Of a DNA stretch of 64,000 nt, positions 32,953-42,282 are shown piece after piece. The notes below the pieces were generated by a model that was given only the letters and a program-made list of their open reading frames with translations, did not search any database and was not told the origin of the DNA. Numbering within the stretch: position 1 is the first letter of the stretch; each line of letters opens with the position of its first letter. The translations under genes and the position numbers were made by a program. Where the stretch lies: contig NZ_CP086615.1 of the NCBI RefSeq assembly GCF_020883455.1, positions 62,001 to 126,000 of the forward strand, in the 5' to 3' direction. The DNA comes from Spiribacter halobius (lineage in GTDB: Bacteria; Pseudomonadota; Gammaproteobacteria; Nitrococcales; Nitrococcaceae).

Positions 32953-32981
32953 GCAGCCGTGAATCGGCGAGATACGCGGGC
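32953..32981. repeat. Half copy of the GCGAATCGGTGAGACATCC element
   Basis: GCAGCCGTGAATCGGCGAGA and the next bases match, with several differences, the right half of the complete inverted repeat at 48039-48094. It stands alone in the intergenic region after the fdh operon. Confidence 0.55.
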
Positions 32982-33039
32982 TTCCCGCAATGCATTGATC
33001 CGCGGGGCTGCGGGACGGATCAACGGCCGTGCCCGGTGC

Positions 33040-33143
33040 CGAGGCGGGGTGGGAGCGCGCGGGACACGCCGTGAATACGTCCGTGTAGGCTCGAAGGCGA
33101 CATCCCTGTCGCCTGCGGTCCCGCGCGCTCCCACCCCGCCTCG
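33040..33143 (+). repeat. Covarying hairpin repeat, copy 4
   Basis: Outer arms 33040-33065 and 33118-33143 are perfectly complementary over 26 bp; the core has the GAAGGCGAC/GTCGCCTGC inner stem. It faces copy 5 in opposite orientation 150 bp away, between the fdh operon and tsaC. Confidence 0.87.
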
Positions 33144-33294
33144 CACTGGCGACGCCGTCGTAACTTCCGCGGCCAACGGGATGCCAGAGGGAGACGTAAC
33201 CCGGCCATCGTGCAGCGCTCATTGCCTCCGGGTTCTTTCACACCCCGTTGCGGCCGGGGTGCTAGTGCCCGCGGACTGGCCAGCGGCGCCGGCA
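33144..33294. other. Intergenic spacer between repeat copies 4 and 5
   Basis: About 150 bp with no coding signal, promoter or RNA gene that I can support. The wider gap 32833-33482 is otherwise filled by the fdh terminator, a half repeat and two hairpin repeats. Confidence 0.6.
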
Positions 33295-33404
33295 GTGCTG
33301 GGATCGGTGGGCCCGAGTGGGACCGTAGGCGAGAGGGACCTCGCCTACGAGCCTACACGGACGTATTCACGGCGTGTCCCACTCGGGCCCACCGATCCCA
33401 GCAC
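33295..33404 (-). repeat. Covarying hairpin repeat, copy 5
   Basis: Outer arms 33295-33323 and 33376-33404 are perfectly complementary over 29 bp and unrelated to the arms of copy 4. The core matches copies 3 and 6 (GTAGGCGA/TCGCCTAC inner stem). Located 79 bp beyond the end of tsaC. Confidence 0.88.
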
Positions 33405-33482
33405 CGGGCAACCACCGTAACGCGATGCCCGCGTCGCGGATCATCGCTCGGACAAGCCCCTGCCTCGGGGCAGGGGGCGTCG

Positions 33483-34052
33483 CTAAGCTCTACCCGGCCG
33501 GAGCACCTGCCCGGTACGGCCGTCGCGGATCTCCGTCGGGCCGCGGAGACCGCCAAGAGGGCCGTTCCACAGCCAGTCGAGGCGCTCGCCGAAGGCCCGG
33601 CGGACCTGCCAGGAACGCCGCAGGGCCGGGCGGCCGGAAAGATTCGCGCTGGTGGAGATGAGCGGCAGGCCCGCCGCACGGCACAGGGCGACCACCGGCG
33701 GGTGGGCGCTCACCCTGGCGGCGAGGGTGTCGCGGCCGCCGGTGAGAACGTCCGGGGCCTCTGGCGTCGCCTCCAGGATCCAGGTCACCGGCCCGGGCCA
33801 GCTGTCGAGGACGGCCGCGCGCCGCGACGCTGCCTCCGGTAGGCGGGCGAAGGGCTCGAGCTGCCCGAAATCCGCCGCAATCAGAATGAGGCCCTTGGCG
33901 GGCGGGCGCTGCTTGAGCTCGAGCAGTCGGTCGATGGCCGCCGCGTCGTCCGGCCGGCAGCCGAGGCCCCAGACACCCTCCGTGGGGTAGGCGCCGACGC
34001 CACCGGCGCGGATACGGTCAGCAACCCTCTGGAGCCGGAATCCAGCCCGCAT
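33483..34052 (-). CDS. tsaC: Threonylcarbamoyl-AMP synthase TsaC
   Basis: Makes L-threonylcarbamoyladenylate for the t6A37 modification of ANN-decoding tRNAs. The 189 residues match the short TsaC (YrdC) form without the Sua5 C-terminal domain. Family signatures: GGVGAYPTEGVWGLGCRPDD, LELKQRPPAKGLILIAAD, WPGPVTWILEA, and the nucleotide-binding PLISTSANLSG. ATG 34052 is the start; it lies inside a half copy of a dispersed inverted repeat, so the ribosome site region is repeat-derived. Downstream of topA by 31 bp, the E. coli-like order. Confidence 0.95.
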   Translation of the reverse strand: MRAGFRLQRVADRIRAGGVGAYPTEGVWGLGCRPDDAAAIDRLLELKQRPPAKGLILIAADFGQLEPFARLPEAASRRAAVLDSWPGPVTWILEATPEAPDVLTGGRDTLAARVSAHPPVVALCRAAGLPLISTSANLSGRPALRRSWQVRRAFGERLDWLWNGPLGGLRGPTEIRDGRTGQVLRPGRA

Positions 34053-34075
34053 GTCTCAGCGATGCGCGCCTGCGG
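34044..34075. repeat. Half copy of the dispersed CCCGGATGTCTCACCG element at the tsaC start
   Basis: AGCCCGCATGTCTCAGCGATG and the next bases match the left half of the complete repeat at 48039-48094. It spans the tsaC start codon and the short gap to topA. Confidence 0.55.
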
Positions 34076-34083
34076 GAAACACG

Positions 34084-36681
34084 TCAGGCGTCTCGCTTGG
34101 CGGCACGCCGCGCGGCGGTCGCGCGACCAGCCCCGCCCTTGCCAGGGGAGACGGACTTGCTGCCGGTCCCGCCAGTGCCCGCGCCCGCCCGCGACTTGCC
34201 ATTGCCTGCGCCCTTCGCGGGCTTCGAAGTCTTCGCCTTGCCGCCAGCGGTGCTGGCCTTCGCGGTCTTTGTCGTCTTGCCGCTGCCCTTGGCTGCGCCC
34301 TTTCGGCCGTTGCCGCGTCCGGTGTCGGACGCCGCCTCCAGCAGCTCCCGGCAATCCTCGAGCGTGAGCGAGGCGGCATCCCGATCCTTCGGCACGCTGG
34401 CCCGCTTCTTCCCGTCGGTGACGTAATGTCCGAAGCGGCCGCGGAGGACGCGAATCGCCCCGTCCTCGAAAGTCAGCAGGGTGCGCTTCGCCTCGTTGAC
34501 CTTCTTCTCCTCCACCAGCTCAAGCGCGCGGTCGCGGTCGATGGTGTAGGGGTCGTCGTCCTTTTTCAGCGAGGCGAACTGGTTGCCGAAGCGCACATAG
34601 GGGCCGAAGCGCCCGATGTTGACCGAGAGTGGCTCGCCGTCCGGGGTCTCACCCAGATCCCGGGGCAGCGTGAACAGGGCCAGTGCCTCGTCGAGGCCGA
34701 TGGTCTCGATGCTCTGGCCCGGCCGCAGGCTTGCGAAGCGCGGCTTCTCCTCGTCGTCGCGGGTGCCGATCTGAACGAACGGCCCGTAACGCCCGAGACG
34801 CGCCGTCACCGGGCGGCCGCTCTTAGGGTCAGTGCCGAGCTCGCGGGCCTTCATGACCTCGCTGCGGGAGACCTGGCGCTTCTCCTCCACGCGCTCGTGG
34901 AAGGGTTCCCAGAACTCCCGCAGCACCGGCACCCAGTCCCGCTCGCCCCGGGAGATGGCGTCCAGCCGGTCTTCCAGGCGCGCGGTGAAGTCGTAGTCCA
35001 CGTAGCGGTCGAAGTGGTCGGTGAGGAACTTGGCCACCACGCGCCCGGTGTCCGTCGGCTTGAAGCGGCGGTTGTCGAGAATGACGTACTTGCGCTGCTG
35101 CAGCGTGGAGATGATGGCCGCGTAGGTGGACGGCCGGCCGATGCCCCGCTCCTCCAGCGCCCGCACCAGGCTCGCCTCCGAGTAGCGTGGCGGCGGCTCG
35201 GTGAAGTGCTGCTCCGGGCGGATCGCCCGCAATGGCACCGCCTGGCCCTCCTCGAGCGGCGGCAGGAAACGATCGCTGCTGTCGCCGCTGGCGTCGTCCT
35301 GGCCCTCCTGGTAGACGGCCATGAAGCCCGGATCCCGCACCGTGGAGCCGGTGGCGCGGAAGACCCCGACGTCCCCCGCCGCCAGATCCACCGCCACGGT
35401 GTCTATGGTGGCGTGAATCATCTGGCAGGCCACGCTCCGCTTCCAGATCAGGTCGTACAGCCGGTACTGGTCGTCGCTCAGATACCGGCGGATGGCCTCC
35501 GGATGGCGCGCCGGGTCGGTGGGGCGGATGCCCTCGTGGGCCTCCTGGGCGTTCTTGGCACGGGTGCGGTACTGGTGCGGCTTCGCCGGGAGCTTCTCGG
35601 GCCCGAAGCGCCGCTCGATCTCCGCGCGCAGGCCGTCGATGGCCTCCCGCGAGAGGTTGACCGAGTCGGTCCGCATGTAGGTGACGAGGCCCACCGTGCC
35701 GCTACCGACGTCGACGCCCTCGTAGAGCTGCTGCGCCACGCGCATGGTCTGCTGGGCGGAGAAGCGCAGCTTGCGCGAGGCCTCCTGCTGCAGGGTCGAG
35801 GTGATGAAGGGCGCGGCGGGGTTGCGCCGGCGCTGCTTCTTCTCCACCTGCACGACGCGCAGGGCGGCGCCCTCGCCGGCGGGCACTCCGCCCTCCGGCA
35901 GCCTGGCGTCAGCGTGCACCGCCTGCGCTGCACCGCCGGCCGCCTCCAGCAGGCGCTGCGTGGCGGCGCGCGCGCCGCCCTCGGCGGTAATGCTGAACTG
36001 CTCCACCTTCTCGCCATCCAGGCGGCTGAGGCGGGCAGCGAATGCCTGGGGGTCCGCCTCCGGCGCTTCCGGCGCGCGCAGGTCCGCCTCGATGCTCCAG
36101 TACTCCTGGGGCTCGAAGGCCTCGATCTCCTGCTCGCGCTCGACGATCATCCGCAGCGCCGGTGACTGCACCCGGCCCGCGGAGAGCCCGCTGGTGATCT
36201 TGCGCCAGAGCAGCGGCGAGAGGTTGAACCCCACGAGATAGTCCAGCGCGCGGCGGGCCTGCTGGGCGTTCACCAGATCACCGGAGAGCGCACGCGGGTG
36301 CCGGATCGCCTCCTGGATCGCACTCTGGGTGATCTCGTAGAACACGACGCGGTGCACGGGCTTGTCGCCCAGCACGTTGCGCTCGCGCAGCAGCTCGTAG
36401 AGATGCCAGGAAATCGCCTCACCCTCGCGATCCGGGTCGGTCGCGAGGTAGACCGCGTCGGCCTTGCGGGCGGCGCGGGCAATGGCATCCACATGCTTCG
36501 CGTTGCGCTCCACCAGGGTGTACTGCATGGCGAAGTCGTGCTCGGGGTCCACCGCCCCCTCCTTGGGTACCAGGTCGCGCACATGGCCATAGGAGGCCAT
36601 CACCTCGAAATCCTTGCCGAGGTACTTGTTGATGGTGCGCGCCTTGGCAGGCGACTCCACGATGACGAGATTCTTGGCCAT
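34084..36681 (-). CDS. topA: DNA topoisomerase I (omega protein)
   Basis: Relaxes negative supercoils, type IA. Of 865 residues the N-terminal Toprim domain begins MAKNLVIVESPAKARTINKYLG and has YLATDPDREGEAISWHL. The catalytic Tyr is in GLVTYMRTDSVNLS. The C-terminal part has no four-cysteine zinc fingers as in E. coli TopA. Instead it has three repeats with GRFGPYV/GRYGPFV/GRFGHYV cores and then a roughly 95-residue Lys/Gly/Ala-rich tail, as known from actinobacterial enzymes. ATG 36681 starts 51 bp after smg. Downstream is tsaC. Confidence 0.97.
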   Translation of the reverse strand: MAKNLVIVESPAKARTINKYLGKDFEVMASYGHVRDLVPKEGAVDPEHDFAMQYTLVERNAKHVDAIARAARKADAVYLATDPDREGEAISWHLYELLRERNVLGDKPVHRVVFYEITQSAIQEAIRHPRALSGDLVNAQQARRALDYLVGFNLSPLLWRKITSGLSAGRVQSPALRMIVEREQEIEAFEPQEYWSIEADLRAPEAPEADPQAFAARLSRLDGEKVEQFSITAEGGARAATQRLLEAAGGAAQAVHADARLPEGGVPAGEGAALRVVQVEKKQRRRNPAAPFITSTLQQEASRKLRFSAQQTMRVAQQLYEGVDVGSGTVGLVTYMRTDSVNLSREAIDGLRAEIERRFGPEKLPAKPHQYRTRAKNAQEAHEGIRPTDPARHPEAIRRYLSDDQYRLYDLIWKRSVACQMIHATIDTVAVDLAAGDVGVFRATGSTVRDPGFMAVYQEGQDDASGDSSDRFLPPLEEGQAVPLRAIRPEQHFTEPPPRYSEASLVRALEERGIGRPSTYAAIISTLQQRKYVILDNRRFKPTDTGRVVAKFLTDHFDRYVDYDFTARLEDRLDAISRGERDWVPVLREFWEPFHERVEEKRQVSRSEVMKARELGTDPKSGRPVTARLGRYGPFVQIGTRDDEEKPRFASLRPGQSIETIGLDEALALFTLPRDLGETPDGEPLSVNIGRFGPYVRFGNQFASLKKDDDPYTIDRDRALELVEEKKVNEAKRTLLTFEDGAIRVLRGRFGHYVTDGKKRASVPKDRDAASLTLEDCRELLEAASDTGRGNGRKGAAKGSGKTTKTAKASTAGGKAKTSKPAKGAGNGKSRAGAGTGGTGSKSVSPGKGGAGRATAARRAAKRDA

Positions 36682-36732
36682 GAGAACGGTGTCCCGAGCG
36701 GGCCGGGCGTGGCAGGGCAGGCCGGCGGCCGG

Positions 36733-37206
36733 CTAGTGAGCGAGCTGTGTCGGGCTCTCGAAGATCAGGTTTTCCATCCAGGCGTAGGCCTCTTCCTGGC
36801 CCGGCTGGCTGAAGAGCACCATCAGCACCACCCACTTGAGGGTGTCCAGATCGAGCTCGTCCTCATCCAGCGCCATCATGCGCTCGATGGCCACTTCGCG
36901 GCTGGCCGGCGCCAGTATGCCCGCCTGTTCGAGAAACAGCAGGAAGCCGCGGCACTCGGTGTCGAGCTTGCCCGTCTCGGCCTCCGTGAAGATTCGGATG
37001 GAGGGCCGGCAGGGGCCGGCGAGCGGCAGCTCGCGGCTGCTGGCCAGGGCATCGAGCCAGTCCAGCGCCTTGCGGATCTCGGTGCGGGTAAACCCGGCAT
37101 CGAACAGCTCCGACTCCAGATGCTCCCGGTCCGGCTGAACGGCTTCCACATCGTAGAAGTAGTTCTCGAACAGGTACATCAGGACGTCGAAAACGTTTTC
37201 TTTCAT
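36733..37206 (-). CDS. smg: Smg family protein (DUF494)
   Basis: A 157-residue acidic helical protein, MKENVFDVLMYLFENYFYDVE at the N-terminus, with CRGFLLFLEQAGIL, REVAIERMMALDEDELDLDTLKWVVLMVLF and a C-terminal WMENLIFES, all typical of Smg. The function is not established; it sits between dprA and topA/tsaC as in many gammaproteobacteria. ATG 37206 overlaps the dprA stop (ATGA), so the genes are translationally coupled. Confidence 0.94.
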   Translation of the reverse strand: MKENVFDVLMYLFENYFYDVEAVQPDREHLESELFDAGFTRTEIRKALDWLDALASSRELPLAGPCRPSIRIFTEAETGKLDTECRGFLLFLEQAGILAPASREVAIERMMALDEDELDLDTLKWVVLMVLFSQPGQEEAYAWMENLIFESPTQLAH

Positions 37207-38300
37207 CCGCGCGCTCGATTGCCGCTGCGTGCGTAACGGCCCCCTTCGACGGCCGTCACGAGCCCCTTCAACTCTAGCCGGAGGAGCATGGAGGAAAGGG
37301 CATCGGGCGTCAATGCGGTGCGCTGCAGCAGAGCATCGAAGGGTACCGGGTCGTGACCGAGCGCCTCCAGCAGGCGGTCATAAGCCGGGTCGAATCCGTT
37401 CTCCGCCTCCGCGGGCACCGCCTCGGCGGGCGCCGCAACCGCCTCGCCGTCGCCGAGTGGCGGCAGCTCCTCGAGTACATCGCCGGCCGACTCCACCAGC
37501 TTGGCGCCCTCGCGGATGAGGGCATGGCAGCCCCGCGCCACCGGGTTGTGGATCGAGCCGGGGATGGCCAGCACCTCGCGCCCCTGCTCCAGCGCGTGCC
37601 GGGCGGTGCCCAGCGATCCGCTGCGCACGCCGGCCTCCACCACCAGGACGCCGAGGGCGAGGCCGCTGATCAGCCGGTTGCGCCGCGGGAAGTGCTCGCG
37701 CTGCACACCGGTGCCGGTCGGAAGCTCGGTGACCAGCGCCCCCTGCGCCGCGATTTCCCGGGCCAGCGCGGCATGCCGGGCCGGGTACACGCGGTCCGGC
37801 CCGGTGGCGGTGACGGCGACGGTCCCGCCACCCCCGGCCAGCGCGCCGCGATGGGCCGCGCCGTCGATGCCGACGGCGAGGCCGCTGGTGATGGTGAGAC
37901 CGGCGGCGCCGAGATAGCGGGCGAAGGCATGGGCGTTGTCGAGACCGCCGGCACTGGCGTGGCGGGCGCCGACGACGGCGAGCTGAGGTGTGGTCAGCCA
38001 GGCCGGATCGCCGGTGATGAACAGCACCGGCGGCGGGTCGGCGAGCTCGGCGAGCTGGCGCGGGTAGCCGGGGTCGCGCAGGGTCAGGATGTGATGCCCC
38101 GCCGCGTCCGCCCAGCGCAGATCGGCTTCCGCTCCCGCCTCCGCCGCCCCCGCCTCGCGGTCGGCGGTGCAGATCGGCTCGGGCAGGCCTGCCGCCCGAC
38201 GCTGGGACTCGCTCGCCGCGAGAAACGCCCCGGGGCTGCCGAAGGCCGCCAGGGCGTGCGCGAAGCGGCGCGGACCGATGCCTGGCAGCCGCCAGAGCAC
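37203..38300 (-). CDS. dprA: DNA-processing protein DprA (Smf)
   Basis: Loads RecA on incoming single-stranded DNA during transformation. Rossmann-like domain signatures: LAVVGARHASAGGLDN, ITSGLAVGIDGAAHRGAL, VYPARHAALAREIAAQGALVTELP, FPRRNRLISGLALGVLVVEA and GREVLAIPGSI. A C-terminal winged-helix-like region (FDALLQRTALTPDALSSMLLRLELKG) follows. GTG 38300 is the first standard start, but it lacks a ribosome site. In-frame codons upstream read LTDTRGLRDWL, which looks like real DprA N-terminus, from a CTG at 38333 with GAGGAG just upstream. The true start may be that CTG. Overlaps smg by 4 bp. Confidence 0.93.
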   Translation of the reverse strand: MLWRLPGIGPRRFAHALAAFGSPGAFLAASESQRRAAGLPEPICTADREAGAAEAGAEADLRWADAAGHHILTLRDPGYPRQLAELADPPPVLFITGDPAWLTTPQLAVVGARHASAGGLDNAHAFARYLGAAGLTITSGLAVGIDGAAHRGALAGGGGTVAVTATGPDRVYPARHAALAREIAAQGALVTELPTGTGVQREHFPRRNRLISGLALGVLVVEAGVRSGSLGTARHALEQGREVLAIPGSIHNPVARGCHALIREGAKLVESAGDVLEELPPLGDGEAVAAPAEAVPAEAENGFDPAYDRLLEALGHDPVPFDALLQRTALTPDALSSMLLRLELKGLVTAVEGGRYARSGNRARG

Positions 38301-38358
38301 CAGCCAGTCGCGCAGTCCGCGGGTGTCGGTCAGGGGGAGCTCCTCGCCGCCTGCGAGA

Positions 38359-39396
38359 TCAGGGGCTGCGGGCGAGATCGTTGATCCCCATCGCCCGCGA
38401 GGCCTCCATGACCAGGCCGAAGCTGAGCTGCTCCGCGGTGCGGAAGATGATGAGCTCGCCGGCCTTCTCGGCGGGCAGAGTCACGATCTCCTCGTCCTCT
38501 GCGAAGCGGTCCACCACCTCGCGGCCGCGCTTGAACACCTCCAGCACGTGCCCCGGCTCGAGACCGTCGACGCTGCCGCGGTTGAGGATGACCACATCGT
38601 ACTGGCCGATCTGGGAGACCCGATCCCGGGCCGAGACGATCACCGCCTCGACGCTGCGCTCCGGCGCGCGGGGCGTGAACTGCGCCTGCAGCTCGCGCTG
38701 CTCCGTCACCAGCAGACGGTCACCGGCGCGGATCTCGCGCAGGCTCTCCGCGATACGGAAGGTCGCCGGATCCCCCTCGCGCTCCAGCCGCACCTCGCCC
38801 AGGCGCCTCGCCTCGTAGCCCAGCACCTCGCCGGTCTCCGGGTCCTCGATGGCGCCGTGCTCGCGCACCACTGACCAGCCGCGCGCCGGCTCCGCCGGCA
38901 GGCCGCGGGCATAGACCGTGTCGCCGCGGGCGCCGAGCACGCGCTCCTCGCCGCCGGCGACGATGTACGGCGCCTCGTCCAGCACCTCCCGGCCGACCAC
39001 GCGGTCGCCGGTGAGGAAGGGCCGGATGGCGCTGATGGGGATGGTCTGCACCGCCTGATCCAGCGACTGCTCCCGCACCTGGGGCGAGAGCTTGACGGTA
39101 CCGCCGCCGCGCTGGACCGTGAGTCGTGGCTCGCCGTCCACCACGGTCAGGCGGATGACGTCCCCCGGGTAGATCAGATGCGGATTGTCGATCTCCGGGT
39201 TCTCGTACCAGATCTCCGGCCAGTACCAGGGGTCGTTCAGGAAGCGCCCGGAGATGCCCCAGAGGGTGTCTCCCGGCTGTACGGTGTAGCGCTCGGGATG
39301 ATCGTCGCGCAGGGCATCGCCGTTCTGGGCGAGCGCCGGCGCCACGGCCGCGAATGCCAGCACGCACAGTGCCCGTCGGATGGTGTGTCTGAACAT
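38359..39396 (-). CDS. LysM-domain envelope protein
   Basis: A 345-residue exported protein: signal peptide MFRHTIRRALCVLAFAAVAP with cleavage after ALAQ. A LysM domain follows at about 36-85 (RYTVQPGDTLWGISGRFLND...HLIYPGDVIRL), then some 230 residues of beta-rich sequence without a named catalytic domain. LysM binds peptidoglycan. It is the gene normally found between dprA and def in gammaproteobacteria; role in envelope maintenance is inferred. Start ATG 39396; divergent from def with 121 bp between. Confidence 0.9.
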   Translation of the reverse strand: MFRHTIRRALCVLAFAAVAPALAQNGDALRDDHPERYTVQPGDTLWGISGRFLNDPWYWPEIWYENPEIDNPHLIYPGDVIRLTVVDGEPRLTVQRGGGTVKLSPQVREQSLDQAVQTIPISAIRPFLTGDRVVGREVLDEAPYIVAGGEERVLGARGDTVYARGLPAEPARGWSVVREHGAIEDPETGEVLGYEARRLGEVRLEREGDPATFRIAESLREIRAGDRLLVTEQRELQAQFTPRAPERSVEAVIVSARDRVSQIGQYDVVILNRGSVDGLEPGHVLEVFKRGREVVDRFAEDEEIVTLPAEKAGELIIFRTAEQLSFGLVMEASRAMGINDLARSP

Positions 39397-39517
39397 CGAC
39401 CTTCCCTGTGTGGAGGCTGTAACGGTGGCGGCAACCGCGGCCGGTTGGTTATAGTTGCTTGTTAATTGGCCACTTGAAGACTAGCAGCCGCACGTTGCGA
39501 GCCGCAACGCACTGACT

Positions 39518-40042
39518 ATGGCAAAACTCGACATCCTGCAGTATCCCGACCCGCGGCTGCGAACGCGCGCCGAGCGGGTGGCGCGCGTCGACGAGGATGT
39601 GAAGCGCCTCATCGACGACATGTTCGAAACCATGTACGAGGCCCCCGGCATCGGTCTCGCCGCCACCCAGGTGGACGTGCACCGCCAGATCATCGTCATG
39701 GATCTCTCCGAGGACGGCAGTGAGCCCCGGGTGTTCATCAACCCCGAGATCCTCGGGCGCGAGGGCGAGGACAGCGCCGAGGAAGGCTGTCTGTCGATCC
39801 CGGGCGTCTACGATAGCGTGCCGCGGGCCGAGCACGTCCAGGTGCGCGCCCTCGACCGCGACGGCGAGCCCTTCGAGCTCGCGGCCGAGGGCCTGCTTGC
39901 GCGCTGCATTCAGCACGAGGTGGACCACCTCGAGGGCCGGCTGTTCATCGACTATCTCTCCGAGCTGAAACGCAAGCGCCTGCGCCGCCGCTTCGAGAAG
40001 GCGGCCCGGCAGCGCGGCGGCGCCGCTTCGGGCGCGGTCTGA
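39518..40042 (+). CDS. def: Peptide deformylase
   Basis: Removes the formyl group from nascent N-terminal formyl-Met. The 174 residues have all three metal/active-site motifs: [18 protein letters not shown] and QHEVDHLEG. Normal type I length, with a basic tail ([18 protein letters not shown]). ATG 39518 follows a short intergenic region shared with the divergent LysM gene. fmt starts 11 bp after the stop; the pair is the canonical def-fmt operon. Confidence 0.97.
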   Translation: MAKLDILQYPDPRLRTRAERVARVDEDVKRLIDDMFETMYEAPGIGLAATQVDVHRQIIVMDLSEDGSEPRVFINPEILGREGEDSAEEGCLSIPGVYDSVPRAEHVQVRALDRDGEPFELAAEGLLARCIQHEVDHLEGRLFIDYLSELKRKRLRRRFEKAARQRGGAASGAV

Positions 40043-40053
40043 ACGCCTCCGCC

Positions 40054-40995
40054 ATGGCGGCGCCGCCCCGGGTCGTGTTTGCCGGCACGCCGGCCTACGC
40101 CGTGCCCGCCCTGCAGCGGCTGCTGGACGGTGTTGCCGAGGTCTGTGCCGTCTACACCCAGCCCGACCGCCCGGCCGGCCGCGGCCGGCGCCTGCTGCCC
40201 TCGCCGGTGAAGCAGGCCGCGGAGCAGGCCGGCGTGCCCGTCGAGCAGCCCGAGCGGCTGCGCGATTCGCAGGTGCGGGAGCGGCTCGCCGCCTACGCGC
40301 CCGACGTCATGGTGGTGGCGGCCTACGGGCTGATCCTGCCGCCGAAGGTGCTCGCCATCCCCCGCCGCGGCTGTCTCAACCTGCACGCCTCGCTGCTGCC
40401 GCGCTGGCGTGGCGCGGCGCCCATCCAGCGCGCCATTCTCGCCGGCGACGAGCGTACCGGCGTGTGCCTGATGCAGATGGAAAAGGGCCTCGACACCGGA
40501 CCGGTGGTCGCCTGCCGCGAGACGCCCATCACCGGCGACGACACCGCCGGTACCCTCCACGACCGCCTCGCCCGCCTCGGTGCCGAGCTGCTCGCGGCGC
40601 ATCTGGCGGACTGGTGCGCGGGGCGGCTGGCCGCGACGCCGCAGCCGGAGAGCGGCGTCACCTACGCCGAGAAGATCGACCCCGCCGAGGCCTGGATCGA
40701 CTGGTCGCAGCCGGCCGCGGCCCTGGCCCGCCAGGTGCGCGCCTTCGAGCCCTGGCCGGTGGCGCGCACGCGCCGTGGCGACGGCGAGCTGCGCCTGCGC
40801 ATGGCCCGCGCCCTGCCAGCGCCGGCGGATGCGCCGCCGGGCACCGTTCTCGCCGCCACCGCCGATGGCCTCGATGTGGCCACCGGCGAGGGCGTGCTGC
40901 GGATCACCCAGCTGCAGGCGCCGGGCCGGCGCGCGCAGCCGGTGGCGGAGTTTCTGCGCGGCCACCGGATCGGGGCCGGTGAGCGCCTCGGCTGA
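40054..40995 (+). CDS. fmt: Methionyl-tRNA formyltransferase
   Basis: Formylates initiator Met-tRNA with 10-formyl-THF. The 313 residues show [34 protein letters not shown], and the catalytic [43 protein letters not shown] and the C-terminal OB-like domain follow. ATG 40054, 11 bp after def. The last 17 bp overlap the start of rsmB. Confidence 0.97.
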   Translation: MAAPPRVVFAGTPAYAVPALQRLLDGVAEVCAVYTQPDRPAGRGRRLLPSPVKQAAEQAGVPVEQPERLRDSQVRERLAAYAPDVMVVAAYGLILPPKVLAIPRRGCLNLHASLLPRWRGAAPIQRAILAGDERTGVCLMQMEKGLDTGPVVACRETPITGDDTAGTLHDRLARLGAELLAAHLADWCAGRLAATPQPESGVTYAEKIDPAEAWIDWSQPAAALARQVRAFEPWPVARTRRGDGELRLRMARALPAPADAPPGTVLAATADGLDVATGEGVLRITQLQAPGRRAQPVAEFLRGHRIGAGERLG

Positions 40996-42280
40996 CTCCC
41001 GGGCCGCCGCGCTGCAGGCGGTGCTGGCGGTGACCGGCGAGGGCCGCTCGCTGGACGTCGCCCTGCCGGCAGCCCTCGCGGGCGTGGCCGAGCGTGAGCG
41101 TCCGCTCGCGAGCGCCCTGGCCTATGGTGTGCTGCGCCACCAGCGCCGGCTGGCGGCGCTGCGCGATGGCCTGCTGCAGCGCCCGCTGCGCCCCCGGGAC
41201 GCCGACGTCGCCGGGATCATCGACCTCGGCCTCTATCAGCTGCTGGAGACCCAGGTCGCGCCTCACGCCGCGGTGGCGGAGACGGTGGCGCTGTGTCGCC
41301 AGCGGCGCAAGGCCTGGGCGGTGAAGCTCGTCAATGCCGTGCTGCGGCGCTTCCAGCGCGAGCGCGACCGGCGCGTCGCGGCGGTGGACGCCGACCCGGT
41401 GCTGCGCCACTCCTGCCCGGACTGGCTCGACGCCGCCCTGGCCGAGGCCTGGCCGCAAGACCGTCCCGCCCTGCTCGCCAGCCAGAACGCCCGTGCGCCG
41501 ATGACGCTGCGGGTGAACCGCCGCCGCGTAACGAAGGAGGCGGTGCAGGCCGAGCTCGCCGCCGCCGGTCATCCCGCCGCGCCCGTGCCGGGGCTGCCCG
41601 ACGCCCTGACCCTGCACGCCCCGGCGGCGGTCACGGCGCTGCCGGGCTTCGCCGCTGGCTCGCTGTCGGTGCAGGACGCCGCCGCTCAGCTCGCCGCCCC
41701 GCTGCTTGCCGCCGAACCCGGAGACCGGGTGCTTGACGCCTGCGCGGCGCCCGGCGGCAAGACGGCGCATATCCTGGAGACTGCCGACGTGTCGCTGCTC
41801 GCCCTGGACCGGGCCGAGGCGCGCCTGCCGGCGATCCGCGAGACCCTGCAGCGGCTCGGCCTCGAGGCCACGGTGGCGGTCGGCGATGCCGCCCGGCCCG
41901 ACGACTGGTGGGACGGGCGGCCGTTCCAGCGCATTCTGCTGGATGCGCCATGCTCAGGGACCGGCGTCATCCGCCGCCACCCGGACATCAAATGGCTGCG
42001 CCGGCCTGCGGACATCCCCCGCCTCGCCGCGCAGCAGGCGCGGCTGCTGCGCGCCCTCTGGCCGCTGCTCGCCCGTGGCGGGCGGCTGGTCTACGCCACC
42101 TGCTCGGTGCTGCCGGTGGAGAACGAGGCCGTGGTGGCCGCGTTCGCCGATGCCACCAATGATGCGACGGCGGAACCCGTGACGCTTCCGGTGGGGCGGG
42201 CGCTCGGTTACGGTCGGCAGATCCTCACCGGGGAAGCGGATATGGACGGTTTCTACTACGCGTGCCTGCGCAAGTCCTGA
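40979..42280 (+). CDS. rsmB: 16S rRNA m5C967 methyltransferase RsmB
   Basis: SAM-dependent methylation of C967 in 16S rRNA. The 433 residues have an N-terminal NusB-like RNA-binding domain (about 1-140, [16 protein letters not shown]) and the Rossmann methyltransferase domain with [15 protein letters not shown]. The two catalytic Cys motifs are [20 protein letters not shown] and [15 protein letters not shown] 40979 is chosen because it gives the expected N-terminus ([14 protein letters not shown]) and overlaps fmt by 17 bp; no other start lies between. The DUF4390 gene follows after 2 bp. Confidence 0.95.
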   Translation: MSASADSRAAALQAVLAVTGEGRSLDVALPAALAGVAERERPLASALAYGVLRHQRRLAALRDGLLQRPLRPRDADVAGIIDLGLYQLLETQVAPHAAVAETVALCRQRRKAWAVKLVNAVLRRFQRERDRRVAAVDADPVLRHSCPDWLDAALAEAWPQDRPALLASQNARAPMTLRVNRRRVTKEAVQAELAAAGHPAAPVPGLPDALTLHAPAAVTALPGFAAGSLSVQDAAAQLAAPLLAAEPGDRVLDACAAPGGKTAHILETADVSLLALDRAEARLPAIRETLQRLGLEATVAVGDAARPDDWWDGRPFQRILLDAPCSGTGVIRRHPDIKWLRRPADIPRLAAQQARLLRALWPLLARGGRLVYATCSVLPVENEAVVAAFADATNDATAEPVTLPVGRALGYGRQILTGEADMDGFYYACLRKS

Positions 42281-42282
42281 CA

